From positions 1,877-8,104 of the forward strand of contig QHPA01000042.1 of NCBI GenBank assembly GCA_003218935.1: a stretch of DNA of 6,228 nt. Direction: 5' to 3'. This document shows, piece by piece, positions 1-5,642 of the stretch (positions within the stretch are counted from its first letter, which is position 1; every line of letters starts with the position of its first letter). The DNA comes from Verrucomicrobiota bacterium. Its GTDB lineage: Bacteria; Verrucomicrobiota; Verrucomicrobiia; Limisphaerales; AV2. A program made the translations under genes and the position numbers. The notes below the pieces were generated by a model. The model was given only the letters and a program-made list of their open reading frames with translations. It made no database searches and was not told the DNA's origin.

Positions 1-58
1 CCCGGAATTGCGCCTGGCTCTCGCCTGTACTGGAATAAGTCTCTGAGCGCTCTGTTGT

Positions 59-991
59 TCAAGCCGCGTGACGGCTCGCTGACTTTTGCGCCAGCTCCTC
101 CGTGAACGTCCGGCAAAGGTTGACGAAAGTTTCCTCAGCCAGACTCAACCGGCGTCCGCGCCAATGCGTGATGCCCCAGGTCCGTTTCAGTTTGCGTCGG
201 CCCAGCGACAGGGAAACCAGCGACTTCTCCTGCAGTTCCTTTTGCGTGATCCACGGCGCGAGGATGCTCACGCCCAGGCCGAGCTTCACCAATTCCTTGA
301 TCGCCTCCATGCTGCCAAATTCGATAACCGTGTTCAGCACCATGTCTTCGGCACGGAAATATTCTTCAACCAATCGAAACGTGTAACTGTTCTTGTTGTA
401 GAGGACGTAGTGTTGGCGCGGAATTTCCTCGCGCGTCACGTGCCCGGCCGTCGCCCACGGATGCGATGGACTCGTTAGAAAGACCATTTCGTCCGTGAAC
501 AGCGGATGAAAATCCATCTTCTCCTCGTTCTTCGGCTCGAGCGCCAGCGCCAGATCGATTCTGTTTTCGCGCAGCAACGCGATCGCCTCGGACGTGTCGC
601 CCGGTTCCACGCTGATCAAACATCGCGGAAAACTTTCCTTAAATTCGCGCAACACCGCCGGCAAAATATATTGACACGCGGTCGGGCTGGCGCCGACGCG
701 CAGTCGGGTGCGGCCCCATTTGCCGAGTTGTTGCAACGACGCGCGAGCTTCACCCATCTCCGACAAAATCTTTTGCGCATGATGAAGCAACTGTTCGCCG
801 GCCTGGGTCAGCAAAACTTTTTTGCCCATCCTGTCCAAAAGGCGACAGCCCACGTCCTGCTCCAGCGCCTTCATCGAGTGGCTCACCGCAGACTGCGAGA
901 GGTACAGTTCCTTCGCGGCGAGCGTGAAGCTTCCCGTGCGCGCGAGCGTTGCGAACGCGCGCAGTTGCCTGGTGTCGAGCGGCTGATTCAT
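59..991 (-). CDS. LysR-family transcriptional regulator
   Basis: A 310-residue cytoplasmic DNA-binding regulator, the usual LysR length. The N-terminal winged helix-turn-helix spans about residues 6-65: RQLRAFATLARTGSFTLAA, then the recognition region LSQSAVSHSMKALE and LLDRMGKKVLLTQAGE, all typical of LysR proteins. A linker helix (about 66-92) leads to the effector-binding domain from about residue 97 (LRVGASPTACQYILP), including a late GLGVSILAPW segment. The ATG at 989-991 is forced, because the codon just upstream (992-994, read on the minus strand) is an in-frame stop; a weak GGAG lies 10 bases before it. It is divergent from the nrt-like operon across a 407-base gap, the classic arrangement for a LysR regulator of its neighbour. 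NtcB and CmpR, which control nitrate and bicarbonate transport operons in cyanobacteria, are LysR proteins, so control of this operon is a reasonable inference. The effector cannot be read from the sequence. Confidence 0.95.
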   Translation of the reverse strand: MNQPLDTRQLRAFATLARTGSFTLAAKELYLSQSAVSHSMKALEQDVGCRLLDRMGKKVLLTQAGEQLLHHAQKILSEMGEARASLQQLGKWGRTRLRVGASPTACQYILPAVLREFKESFPRCLISVEPGDTSEAIALLRENRIDLALALEPKNEEKMDFHPLFTDEMVFLTSPSHPWATAGHVTREEIPRQHYVLYNKNSYTFRLVEEYFRAEDMVLNTVIEFGSMEAIKELVKLGLGVSILAPWITQKELQEKSLVSLSLGRRKLKRTWGITHWRGRRLSLAEETFVNLCRTFTEELAQKSASRHAA

Positions 992-1053
992 TCAGGAACA
1001 GCTCCCATTCATGTCATTCCGACAACGGCTGTGATTGATGCGCCAAATTTCCA

Positions 1054-1318
1054 GCGCTGGCATGTGCAGCTTTTGTGCCGCGCCGATCAGACTCACCTTG
1101 TTCAAAAGACAACAGCGTCGGCGTTCACACAGACGTAGTCGGGCCAATAATAGCTGCTTCAAGCAGGAATCTTTTTCGTCCGCGAAAGAATGTTCGCCTC
1201 GGCGGAAGCGGCGTAAAGCGCGCCTCTCGCGCTGGCATACGGGTTGGCGTTCGCGCGCATGAGTTGCATTCATTTTCGCCATTAACGGAATCCCTCTCGC
1301 TTTTGCTCATGCTGGCAT
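1054..1318 (+). repeat. Three copies of a GCGCTGGCAT-type decamer
   Basis: GCGCTGGCAT occurs exactly at 1054-1063 and 1229-1238, and an 8/10 copy (ATGCTGGCAT) at 1309-1318. All three are on the plus strand, within the divergent intergenic region. The TGGCAT core resembles the -24 element of sigma-54 promoters. At 1313-1327 it is followed, at the correct distance, by the GC of a -12 element (TGGCAT, 5 bases, CCGC); at 1233-1247 the -12 part reads TTGG rather than TTGC. These could be promoter elements, regulator half-sites or chance in GC-rich DNA. I see the repetition directly; any function is a weak inference. Confidence 0.3.
1154..1166. promoter_or_regulatory. 13-base palindrome, candidate operator
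   Basis: CTGCTTCAAGCAG is a perfect 6-base inverted repeat around one central C. It lies between the LysR gene and the operon, 163 bases upstream of the regulator start and 233 bases upstream of the nrtA-like start. LysR proteins bind imperfect dyads with a T-N11-A core. This palindrome does not give that core in register (its symmetric T and A are 9 apart), so it is only a candidate. A 6-base dyad in 400 bases can occur by chance. Confidence 0.2.
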
Positions 1319-1398
1319 CGCCCCCGCTGGTGCTCGAACCGCCGCCGCGCTTGCGGCCAGATGTGAAAAACGAGCAGCCACCAACGAACTTGACCTGA

Positions 1399-2712
1399 TT
1401 GAATCCGAAAACAAACACCCTGAAGCGCTCGCAGCCAGAGAGTCAGCCGGCGTCAGCCTCTGAACTCAGCCGCCGCCAGTTCCTCGGCTCAGCCGCCAGG
1501 GGGCTTGGTCTCGCTGCGCTATTTGGCGCTCTGCCGCGCGGATGGATCGGCGGCCTTTACGCCAGCGACGCGCCCGAAACCTCCGAGCTGAAATTTGGCA
1601 TCATCGCGTTGACCGATTGTTCCTCAATCGTCATCGCGCACGAAAAAGGACTTTTCAAAAAATACGGCATCAACTCGACCGTCGCCAAGGGGGCCAGTTG
1701 GGCCGCGATTCGCGATGCACTGTCCAACGGCGACATCCAGGCCACGCACATGCTGACCGGCATGCCGATCGCCTCGACGATGGGACTGCTCGGGTCGCCG
1801 AAGAAACCGATGATCATTCCCTGGATGATCAACCGCAACGGCCAAAGCATCACGCTCAAGAAGGAATTGAAAGGCGCAGTGAAGGACGACCCCAAAGTGC
1901 TGAAGCCGCTGGTCGATGAAGCGAAGGCAAAAGGGACGCCGATGACCTTTGCCATGACGTTTCCGCCCGGCACACACGCCATGTGGATGCGGTATTACCT
2001 GGGCGCGGGCGGCATCAACCCGGACAAAGACGTCGCGCTCATCACCATTCCGCCCGCGCAGATGGTCGCCAACATGAAGATCGGCAAGATGGACGGCTTC
2101 TGCGTGGGCGAACCGTGGAACGCGCGGGCCATCGCGGATGGCATCGGTTTCACTTCGCTCAACACTCAGGACATCTGGAAAGATCATCCGGAGAAAGTCT
2201 GCGCGTTTCTGGCTGAGTTCGCCGAAAAAAATCCCCGTACGATCAAAGCGGTTCTCAAAGCGCTCCACGAAGCGAGCGTGTGGCTGGACAATCTGGACAA
2301 TCGGCCCGAGCAGGCTGCCATCGTCTCTCAACCCACCTACATCAACTGTCCCAGGGAGATCATCCTCGGACGCCTGCTCGGCGACTATGACTTCGGCGAC
2401 GGCCGGAAGAAGAAAGACGCGAATTACATGATTTTTCACGAGCGCAACTGCAATTATCCACAGCCGAAATACGCGATGTGGTGGCTGACGCAATTCCGTC
2501 GTTGGGGCATGGTGGACAGCGCGCCGGACTACACCGGCGTGGCCAAACAGGTCATGCGCGCGGACTTCTACGAAGAAGCGATGAAGGAAATCGGCTACGC
2601 GCACGGCGGGCAGAATAATGAGTCTGAAACCTTGTTCGACGGCGCGACTTTTGATCCGGTGAAGCCGGAGGAATACGCCAAAAGTTTTCCAGTCAACAAT
2701 CTGAAAGGATGA
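1399..2712 (+). CDS. nrtA: NrtA/CmpA-family periplasmic binding protein, Tat-exported
   Basis: The 437-residue solute receptor of a nitrate/nitrite- or bicarbonate-type ABC importer. The N-terminus carries a twin-arginine signal: SRRQFLG at residues 24-30, then a hydrophobic Ala/Leu/Gly stretch to about 45, with processing probably near residues 54-58. The mature part begins with the periplasmic-binding-protein opening LKFGIIALTDCSSIVIAHEKGLF (residues 64-86, abbreviated family hallmark: target sampling followed by KYGI). Further NrtA/CmpA hallmarks are PPGTHAMWMRYYLGAGGINP (about 190-209), PPAQMVANMKIGKMDGFCVG followed by EPWN, and IWKDHPEKV. Length matches the family. The start is TTG: the preceding codon (1396-1398) is an in-frame TGA and there is no ATG before the Tat motif, so TTG 1399 or CTG 1420 must serve. 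No Shine-Dalgarno is visible. It is the first gene of the operon. Nitrate is the favoured substrate; bicarbonate or cyanate cannot be excluded, because I cannot align the ligand pocket reliably by eye. Confidence 0.93.
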   Translation: MNPKTNTLKRSQPESQPASASELSRRQFLGSAARGLGLAALFGALPRGWIGGLYASDAPETSELKFGIIALTDCSSIVIAHEKGLFKKYGINSTVAKGASWAAIRDALSNGDIQATHMLTGMPIASTMGLLGSPKKPMIIPWMINRNGQSITLKKELKGAVKDDPKVLKPLVDEAKAKGTPMTFAMTFPPGTHAMWMRYYLGAGGINPDKDVALITIPPAQMVANMKIGKMDGFCVGEPWNARAIADGIGFTSLNTQDIWKDHPEKVCAFLAEFAEKNPRTIKAVLKALHEASVWLDNLDNRPEQAAIVSQPTYINCPREIILGRLLGDYDFGDGRKKKDANYMIFHERNCNYPQPKYAMWWLTQFRRWGMVDSAPDYTGVAKQVMRADFYEEAMKEIGYAHGGQNNESETLFDGATFDPVKPEEYAKSFPVNNLKG

Positions 2713-2749
2713 ACCGGCAAAGCCCGAGAATTGAAATGGAGGAGAGGAA

Positions 2750-2789
2750 GGCTCGCCCTCACCCCTCTCCCCGAGGAGAGGGCGGAGCC
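2750..2789. repeat. REP-like hairpin in the nrtA-nrtB spacer
   Basis: The 91-base spacer holds strong overlapping dyads. CCCTCTCC (2763-2770) pairs perfectly with GGAGAGGG (2775-2782) around the tetraloop CCGA, and GGCTC (2750-2754) pairs with GAGCC (2785-2789) outside it. A competing fold pairs GGCTCGCCCTC (2750-2760) with GAGGGCGGAGCC (2778-2789), leaving one bulged G. GGAGAGG at 2741-2747 could also pair with 2764-2770. The pattern resembles dispersed 'CCCTCTCCCC..GGAGAGGG' intergenic palindromes found in many bacterial genomes. No U-tract follows, so it is not a standard terminator; it may stabilise the upstream message or attenuate between the abundant binding protein and the membrane genes. 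Confidence 0.6.
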
Positions 2790-2803
2790 GTGAGTTTCCA
2801 AAT

Positions 2804-3589
2804 ATGATCACGAACAGACGATCGGAATTCAAACTCGACTGGCTCATCCTGCCGCTGCTCGGCGCAGTGGTTGTCCTGTTGCTCTGGCAGATGGCCAGCA
2901 CGACATGGTCGAAAGACCTGCCCGGCCCGCTCAGGACCTGGACTGCCAGCAAGCCTTACATCATGAAGCCGTTTGAAAAACGGGGCGAACTCGATCAGGG
3001 CATTCTCCGCTTCACGTGGTATTCGCTCGTGCTGGTGGTGAAGGGCTACACCGTCGCTCTGTTGGTCGGCACGCCCATCGGTTTCATGCTCGGCCTTTCG
3101 AAATTTTTCAGCAAGAGCTTTGACCCGATTATTCAAATCCTGCGGCCTGTCTCGCCCCTGGCCTGGTTGCCGCTCGGGCTGATTCTGTTCCAGAAATCCC
3201 AACCGGCGGCGGTGTTCACCATTGCCGTTTGCGCCATGTGGCCCACGGTCCTGAACACGGCAGTCGGCGTCCGCTCGATCCCGCAGGATTATCTGAACGT
3301 GGCCAAAGTGCTCAAACTCTCGCGCACGAGGACGCTCTTCAAGGTGCTGATTCCCGCCACGCTGCCTTACATGTTCACGGGTTTTCGGCTTAGCCTGGGC
3401 ATCGCCTGGCTGGTCATCGTCGCGGCGGAAATGCTTACTGGTTCGCCTGGAGTCGGGGGTTTCCTTTGGCAGGAATACAATGCGCTCATCTACGAACACA
3501 TCATTCTTTGCATCCTGACCATCGGTGTCATCGGGTTCGTTCTCGACCGATTGATGAGTTTGGTGGAGCGGCGATTCAAAACAGTCTGA
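2804..3589 (+). CDS. nrtB: NrtB/CmpB-family ABC transporter permease
   Basis: A 261-residue inner-membrane channel subunit of the importer, expected to work as a homodimer. Hydrophobic segments are visible at about residues 13-31, 73-97, 116-129, 135-152, 194-211 and 232-248, fitting the six-segment BPD_transp_1 fold. The cytoplasmic coupling loop that docks on the ATPases lies at about 161-190 (QDYLNVAKVLKLSRTRTLFK, then VLIPATLPY), with the ILP-type ending of the EAA loop. LGIAWLVIVAAEMLTGSPGVG (199-219; positions only matter) and the closing LDRLMSLVERR are typical of the NrtB/SsuC/TauC group. The ATG at 2804 gives a basic, short N-terminus followed directly by the first membrane segment; a weak GTGAG lies 9 bases upstream. 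The gene follows nrtA by 91 bases. Assignment to nitrate rather than sulfonate or taurine transport rests on the neighbours, especially the two distinct ATPases. Confidence 0.92.
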   Translation: MITNRRSEFKLDWLILPLLGAVVVLLLWQMASTTWSKDLPGPLRTWTASKPYIMKPFEKRGELDQGILRFTWYSLVLVVKGYTVALLVGTPIGFMLGLSKFFSKSFDPIIQILRPVSPLAWLPLGLILFQKSQPAAVFTIAVCAMWPTVLNTAVGVRSIPQDYLNVAKVLKLSRTRTLFKVLIPATLPYMFTGFRLSLGIAWLVIVAAEMLTGSPGVGGFLWQEYNALIYEHIILCILTIGVIGFVLDRLMSLVERRFKTV

Positions 3590-3595
3590 GAAACA

Positions 3596-3720
3596 TATGA
3601 TTTAGATTTACCATCGTGGGCGGTCGTGCCGGTAGCGCTCAAAATCTTCACCAACTCGAACTTACATGTCATGCGCGGAACATTTCCGCACCGCGATGAA
3701 ATCGCAAATCCTAAATCATA
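3596..3720. repeat. Inverted repeat bounding the nrtB-nrtC spacer
   Basis: TATGATTTAGATTT (3596-3609) and AAATCCTAAATCATA (3706-3720) are reverse complements apart from one extra base in the right arm; the outer ten bases match exactly. They enclose about 96 bases that contain two further small dyads: GCGGAA/TTCCGC with loop CAT (3675-3689), and GCGAT/ATCGC with loop GAA (3693-3705). The arms are made of the same AAATCNN heptad units as the array at the right end, read in opposite orientation at the left. This could be a small non-coding repeat element or an RNA cruciform in the intercistronic message. No target duplication or transposase is seen. Confidence 0.55.
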
Positions 3721-3733
3721 AATCGCAAATCTC
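3699..3733 (+). repeat. Five phased AAATCNN heptads abutting the nrtC start
   Basis: Five 7-base units sit in perfect register, each beginning AAATC, with the two variable bases being GC, CT, AT, GC and TC in order. The array ends two bases before the ATG at 3736, so it occupies the whole translation-initiation region, where no Shine-Dalgarno sequence is present. It is markedly more AT-rich than the surrounding DNA. Short tandem heptanucleotide repeats in spacers are known in cyanobacteria (STRR sequences); this unit is a different one, and any relation is unproven. The A-rich, likely unstructured array may itself favour SD-independent initiation, unless sequestered by the inverted arm at 3596-3609. 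Confidence 0.8.
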
Positions 3734-3735
3734 CG

Positions 3736-4644
3736 ATGGCGTTTTTGGAACTTAAAACTGTCTCGAAAGGCTACGGTTCTCGCAGCGAGGTGCTCAAGGA
3801 CATCAACCTGGAGATCGAACGCGGCGAGTTCGTGGCCATTGTCGGTTATTCCGGCGCAGGCAAGACAACGCTGATTTCCCTGATCGCCGGCCTGATAAAG
3901 CCTGATGCCGGAACCATCACGCTGAACGACCTCGAAATAACCGACCCAGGTCCTGACCGCGGAATCGTTTTTCAGAACTACTCGCTCCTTCCATGGCTCA
4001 GCGTGTTTGAAAACATTTACCTCGCTGTGGATCAGGTCTTCTGCAACTGGGCTCCCGCCAGGAAGCAGCAGCACACCGAGAAATACATCGCCATGGTCAA
4101 CCTGACACCAGCCCGCGACAAACGCCCCGGCGAACTCTCCGGCGGCATGCGGCAACGTGTTTCAGTCGCGCGCGCGCTGGCAATGGACCCGCAAATTCTG
4201 TTGCTCGACGAACCGCTGGGCGCGTTGGACGCCCTCACCCGTTCGACGTTGCAGGATGAAATCGGCCGCATTTGGGAGGAGCACAAGAAGACCATCGTGC
4301 TCATTACCAACGACGTTGACGAAGGGATTTATCTGTCCGACCGCATCATTCCTTTAAGCGCGGGGCCGAACGCCACACTGGGACCGTCGATTGCCGTTCC
4401 CATTCCGCGGCCGCGCGATCGCAAGGCCATCAACCACGATCCCCACTTCCGGCAAATCCGGCGGGAGGTTGTTGAATATCTGCTCGGTGTCGGAGGGAGG
4501 AGGCATGTCACTGTTAGCAGGAAACTTTTCCTGCCCGACATTGAGCCGGAAGATTTGAACGCTCCCCGAAGCATCCTCGGTTCCCGCCGCCGACCGATCC
4601 GGCGCCACGAGATCAGGAAAGAGACCCTGGAGAGCCATTCATGA
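3736..4644 (+). CDS. nrtC: NrtC-type ABC transporter ATPase (short form)
   Basis: A 302-residue cytoplasmic ATPase that energises the importer together with the next gene's product. Walker A is GYSGAGKTT (37-45, Lys43), the Q-loop Gln is residue 80 in [12 protein letters not shown], the signature is LSGGM (134-138), Walker B is ILLLD with catalytic Glu159, and the D-loop is ALD. The H-loop, normally THD, reads TND with Asn192 (AAC at 4309-4311), so the switch histidine is missing. Cyanobacterial NrtC carries an additional C-terminal NrtA-like sensory domain of several hundred residues. Here there is only a tail of about 70 residues, rich in Arg and Pro (around 240-302), including [14 protein letters not shown]. 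The ATG at 3736 gives the standard family N-terminus; no Shine-Dalgarno, but a heptad array directly precedes it. It ends in a 4-base ATGA overlap with the next gene, implying translational coupling. Confidence 0.92.
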   Translation: MAFLELKTVSKGYGSRSEVLKDINLEIERGEFVAIVGYSGAGKTTLISLIAGLIKPDAGTITLNDLEITDPGPDRGIVFQNYSLLPWLSVFENIYLAVDQVFCNWAPARKQQHTEKYIAMVNLTPARDKRPGELSGGMRQRVSVARALAMDPQILLLDEPLGALDALTRSTLQDEIGRIWEEHKKTIVLITNDVDEGIYLSDRIIPLSAGPNATLGPSIAVPIPRPRDRKAINHDPHFRQIRREVVEYLLGVGGRRHVTVSRKLFLPDIEPEDLNAPRSILGSRRRPIRRHEIRKETLESHS

Positions 4645-5543
4645 GCGATTACCTCATCCTCTCCAGGCTTACCAAGATTTACCCGTCGCCCGACGGCCCG
4701 GACATCATCGTCAAGGAGTTCGACCTCTCCATCAGGAAAGGCGAGTTTGTTTGCCTGATCGGCCACTCCGGGTGCGGCAAGTCAACCGTGCTCTCGATGA
4801 TTGCCGGGCTTAACGAAATTACCGCCGGAGCCATCATTCTCGCGGGAAAGGAACTGTCCGGACCCGGACCCGACCGCGGCATGGTCTTTCAGTCTCCGTG
4901 CCTGCTGCCGTGGATGACGGCATTTGAAAACGTCATGCTGGGTGTGAACCAGGTGTTCTACACCGCGGCGCGGGAGGAGCGACGACAAATAGCCGAGTAT
5001 TATTTGTGCGTTGTCGGCCTGGCCGATGCGATGGACAAAAAGCCCGCCGAATTGTCGCAAGGCATGCGCCAACGCGTCGGCATCGCGCGCGCCTTCGCGC
5101 TTTCCCCGAAGCTGCTGCTGCTTGACGAGCCATTCGGCATGTTGGACTCGCTCACGCGCTTTGAACTGCAACAGGTCCTCCTTGATCTCTGGCGCAAAGA
5201 TCAAAAGACAGCGCTGATGGTGACGCATGACGTGGATGAAGCGCTATTTCTTGCCGACCGCATCGTGATGATGACGAATGGACCGGCCGCTGAAGTCGGC
5301 GGCATTCTCGAAGTCAGGTTTTCTCGCCCGCGCCATCGCAAGGAGGTCATGGAGCATCCGGATTATTACCGCTTGCGGGAACAATTGGTTGCGTTCCTGG
5401 AAAACCAGACGCGCCGGGAAGCCGTTTCGACTCCCGTTTCAGCCGAAGACCCCGATGCTCGAAACAAAACGGAACCGCAGCTCCCGTCGCGGAAAGCCGC
5501 CAGATCTGCGGCCTCGCTGTCTATGGCCGGTGGAACACGCTGA
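4641..5543 (+). CDS. nrtD: NrtD-type ABC transporter ATPase
   Basis: A 300-residue cytoplasmic ATPase, the second of the pair. It has Walker [10 protein letters not shown] (41-49, Lys47), Q-loop Gln84 in [12 protein letters not shown], signature LSQGM (138-142), Walker B LLLLD with Glu163, and a normal H-loop His196 in [18 protein letters not shown] followed by TNGPAA, which is very characteristic of NrtC/NrtD/CmpC/CmpD. It is clearly paralogous to the preceding gene, sharing the GPGPDRG/DPGPDRG, LLPW, FEN and QVF segments. The tail beyond about residue 250 is variable, ending in a low-complexity Arg/Ser/Ala stretch. The ATG at 4641 overlaps the upstream stop, and a good GGAGAG (4629-4634) lies 6 bases before it, in contrast to the other genes of the operon. 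Substrate assignment follows the operon. Confidence 0.93.
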   Translation: MSDYLILSRLTKIYPSPDGPDIIVKEFDLSIRKGEFVCLIGHSGCGKSTVLSMIAGLNEITAGAIILAGKELSGPGPDRGMVFQSPCLLPWMTAFENVMLGVNQVFYTAAREERRQIAEYYLCVVGLADAMDKKPAELSQGMRQRVGIARAFALSPKLLLLDEPFGMLDSLTRFELQQVLLDLWRKDQKTALMVTHDVDEALFLADRIVMMTNGPAAEVGGILEVRFSRPRHRKEVMEHPDYYRLREQLVAFLENQTRREAVSTPVSAEDPDARNKTEPQLPSRKAARSAASLSMAGGTR

Positions 5544-5642
5544 GGCCAAGCGAACCTTCACGCAGAACAAAGATTTTCCCAGCCCCAATCAAATGTCCTG
5601 GACCCGGTCCGGCCCAACCAACATCAAAGTTGCCATAACCTC
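5544..5642. other. Short spacer before the outer-membrane barrel gene
   Basis: Ninety-nine bases with no clear promoter and no clear terminator. The only structure I see is GGACC-C-GGTCC at 5600-5610, a 5-base dyad with no following T-run. The absence of a terminator leaves read-through from the transporter genes into the barrel gene possible. Confidence 0.4.

Larger units (their letters stand above)
992..1398. other. Divergent intergenic region, probable control region
   Basis: This 407-base stretch separates the LysR gene from the transporter operon. I see no convincing gene: the small open frames on both strands give Arg/Ser/Cys-rich translations without recognisable domains. It should hold the promoters for both directions and the LysR operator. 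I could not identify a clear -35/-10 pair. What stands out is a decamer GCGCTGGCAT present twice with a third near copy, and a 13-base palindrome at 1154-1166, both listed separately. A GC-richer segment (about 1200-1260) is followed by a more AT-rich one (about 1264-1310) nearer the operon. Confidence 0.6.

Noticed and set aside
506..1138. 210-codon plus-strand open frame opposite the LysR gene
   Set aside because: Antisense shadow with Gln/Arg/His-rich translation; the LysR reading has clear domain motifs.
1233..1247. Sigma-54 promoter TGGCAT, 5 bases, TTGG
   Set aside because: The near-invariant C of the -12 GC is replaced by G, and the site is over 150 bases from the operon start; kept only as part of the decamer observation.
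992..1282. 96-codon minus-strand open frame ending at the LysR start
   Set aside because: In frame with the LysR gene but separated by a stop; Arg/Cys-rich translation, no family resemblance and no ribosome site. It serves only to show that the LysR start cannot lie further upstream.
2763..2782. Rho-independent terminator after nrtA
   Set aside because: A strong stem is present, but no T-run follows and the downstream genes clearly belong to the same transporter.
1624..2952. 442-codon open frame on the minus strand opposite nrtA
   Set aside because: It lies wholly antisense to a clear binding protein gene and its spacer; the translation is Arg/His-rich with no domain, as expected from GC-rich codon bias.
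2759..3499. 246-codon open frame on the minus strand opposite nrtB
   Set aside because: Antisense to an evident permease; the translation is charged, low-complexity and domain-free.
3699..3733. CRISPR-like array
   Set aside because: The units are 7 bases with no spacers; this is a tandem heptad repeat, not a CRISPR.
3490..4155. 221-codon minus-strand open frame across the nrtB-nrtC junction
   Set aside because: It crosses two real genes and a repeat-rich spacer and has no recognisable motif.
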